Of a stretch of DNA of 32,600 bases, positions 31,635-32,600 are shown piece by piece. Position numbers and translations under genes: made by a program. The stretch is taken from assembly GCA_015231595.1 (NCBI GenBank), contig JADGBH010000053.1, positions 1-32,600 on the forward strand, in the 5' to 3' direction. Below the pieces are notes generated by a model, which was not told the origin of the DNA, ran no database searches, and saw nothing but the letters and a program-made list of their open reading frames with translations. The DNA comes from Desulfobacterales bacterium. GTDB lineage: Bacteria > Desulfobacterota > Desulfobacteria > Desulfobacterales > JADGBH01. Position 1 is the first letter of the stretch. Every line of letters begins with the position of its first letter.

Positions 31635-32600
31635 ATGAAAAAGCAAGCATTCATTAAAAGCAAGTTAAAGTTTAAATTTAGTTTATGTATTTTTGTATTA
31701 CTTTTATTAATAATGCCAATTTTCCTATTATTGAGTTGTGACGATGGAAATAATGGTAAACAGAATACTGACGATAAAGGCTATGTTTCAGTTAATTTAG
31801 TTTTATTAGATGAAGCAGGAAATCCAGTTGAAGGAGACGATGTAACAAGAGCATCATCAATAAATTGTTCTCAAGTGGGATTAGATAAGCTGCAATTTTT
31901 AATGTATGATGAATATGGAAATGGTTTAGCTGGAGCAGAAGAATATTGTGAAACCCATAAAGTTAAAATAGGAGGAATAACTCCCGGAATTAATCGATCA
32001 TTAAAAGTTTATGGAAAAGATGTAAATTCAAAAGTGATATATAAAGGAGAAGTCTTCGAAATAAACATAAATAAAGGTCAATTTACGCCAGTATTTGTGG
32101 AATTAAATCCAGTATCCGAAAACCCAGTAACTCAAAATTCGCCCGTAATAACAATAACGTCCCCTGTAAATATGGCATCATTTTATGAGGGAACAAATAT
32201 AACTTTTTCAGCTACTGTTACAGATACAGAAGATGGCACAATAAGTGGCAATGCTTTAAGATGGGAATCAAATATAAATGGTCAAATAGGATTTGGTAAT
32301 TCTTTTACAATAAGTAGTTTATGGGTAGGTTCCCATAAAGTAACATTAACAGCTTATGACAGTTCAGGTTTGCAAGGAACCGCGTCAATTACAATAGTGG
32401 TAACCCAAAAATCAAATACAGTTCCATCAGTAGCAATAAATTCGCCATCAAACAACAGCTCTTTTAATCAAGGAACAAGCGTAAGTTTTTCAGGAAGTGC
32501 AACTGACCCAGAAGATGGAACATTAAGCGGAAGTTCTTTAGTTTGGACATCCAGCAAAGATGGACAGCTTGGCACAGGAACTTCTTTCAGTAAAAGCAGT
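31635..32600 (+). CDS. Lipoprotein with Ig-like repeats (3' end outside window)
   Basis: An open frame of 322 codons runs off the window end without a stop. The ATG follows AAGGAGGT. A type II signal peptide has a basic start, hydrophobic ~16-34 and lipobox LLLSC (C35), followed by DD. Residues ~50-170 form an unassigned domain with VNLVLLDEAGNPVEG and GEVFEININKGQFTPVFVEL. Then come at least two ~85-residue repeats (ITSPVNMASF, AINSPSNNSSF openings; TDTEDGTISG and TDPEDGTLSG; W-x-S-x-x-x-GQ-(I/L)-G). These match the repeats of the lipoprotein at 14906-15562. A surface protein or adhesin is likely. It is divergent from the IscB element. Confidence 0.85.
   Translation, partial: MKKQAFIKSKLKFKFSLCIFVLLLLIMPIFLLLSCDDGNNGKQNTDDKGYVSVNLVLLDEAGNPVEGDDVTRASSINCSQVGLDKLQFLMYDEYGNGLAGAEEYCETHKVKIGGITPGINRSLKVYGKDVNSKVIYKGEVFEININKGQFTPVFVELNPVSENPVTQNSPVITITSPVNMASFYEGTNITFSATVTDTEDGTISGNALRWESNINGQIGFGNSFTISSLWVGSHKVTLTAYDSSGLQGTASITIVVTQKSNTVPSVAINSPSNNSSFNQGTSVSFSGSATDPEDGTLSGSSLVWTSSKDGQLGTGTSFSKSS

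Overview
The window is an AT-rich (roughly 30% GC by eye) stretch of a strictly anaerobic bacterium. A rubredoxin-like protein / rubrerythrin / desulfoferrodoxin cassette, a very large 2-hydroxyacyl-CoA dehydratase activase, many c-di-GMP and two-component proteins, and abundant decayed mobile DNA point to a Desulfobacterota (Desulfobacterales-like) sulfate reducer. This assignment is inference from gene content; no rRNA or other phylogenetic marker is present.

Layout. 1-101: C-terminal end of a transposase. 273-1623: oxygen/superoxide defence cassette closed by a hairpin terminator. 1682-2542 (minus): HDOD signalling protein. 2784-8302 (plus): signalling run of PilZ protein with a nonapeptide repeat tail, STN-PDZ exported protein, REC-Hpt protein carrying a relic histidine-kinase H-box, REC-HD-GYP phosphodiesterase, and an APC permease fused to a PTS EIIA-like domain. 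8303-9436: a scrapyard of hairpin repeats, a TnpB-related fragment and a lytic transglycosylase fragment. 9437-14517: a two-gene dehydratase/activase operon (minus) and a TetR regulator, each preceded by a matching 18-bp palindrome. 14906-16126: a lipoprotein and a small predicted beta-barrel. 16227-16388: internally deleted remnant of a PD-(D/E)XK transposase-like gene. 16479-20798 (minus): histidine kinase, chemoreceptor and secreted Cache protein. 20998-21921: metallo-beta-lactamase-fold hydrolase. 22092-24188: ArsR-type regulator, DUF318/ArsP-type permease and a thioredoxin-like protein with a Cys-rich tail, under a promoter overlapped by a palindromic operator.

24269-29801 (minus) is the most unusual block. 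In transcription order it holds a B12-type radical SAM enzyme, a gp5/VgrG-tip-like beta-repeat protein, a PAAR-like tip protein, a zinc-ribbon SAM methyltransferase, a DcrB/DUF1795 (Eag chaperone-like) protein, an ATC-hydrolase/DUF6125-like protein, then dodecin and a SUMF1-domain protein. Contractile-injection spike and chaperone parts are interleaved with modifying enzymes, but no sheath, baseplate or tube gene lies in the window.

29868-31457 (minus) is an apparently intact IscB element: an RNA-guided nuclease with all RuvC and HNH catalytic residues, preceded by its omega-RNA (HEARO). It sits directly upstream of the radical SAM gene. The window ends inside a second lipoprotein (31635 onward) that shares its Ig-like repeat with the lipoprotein at 14906-15562.
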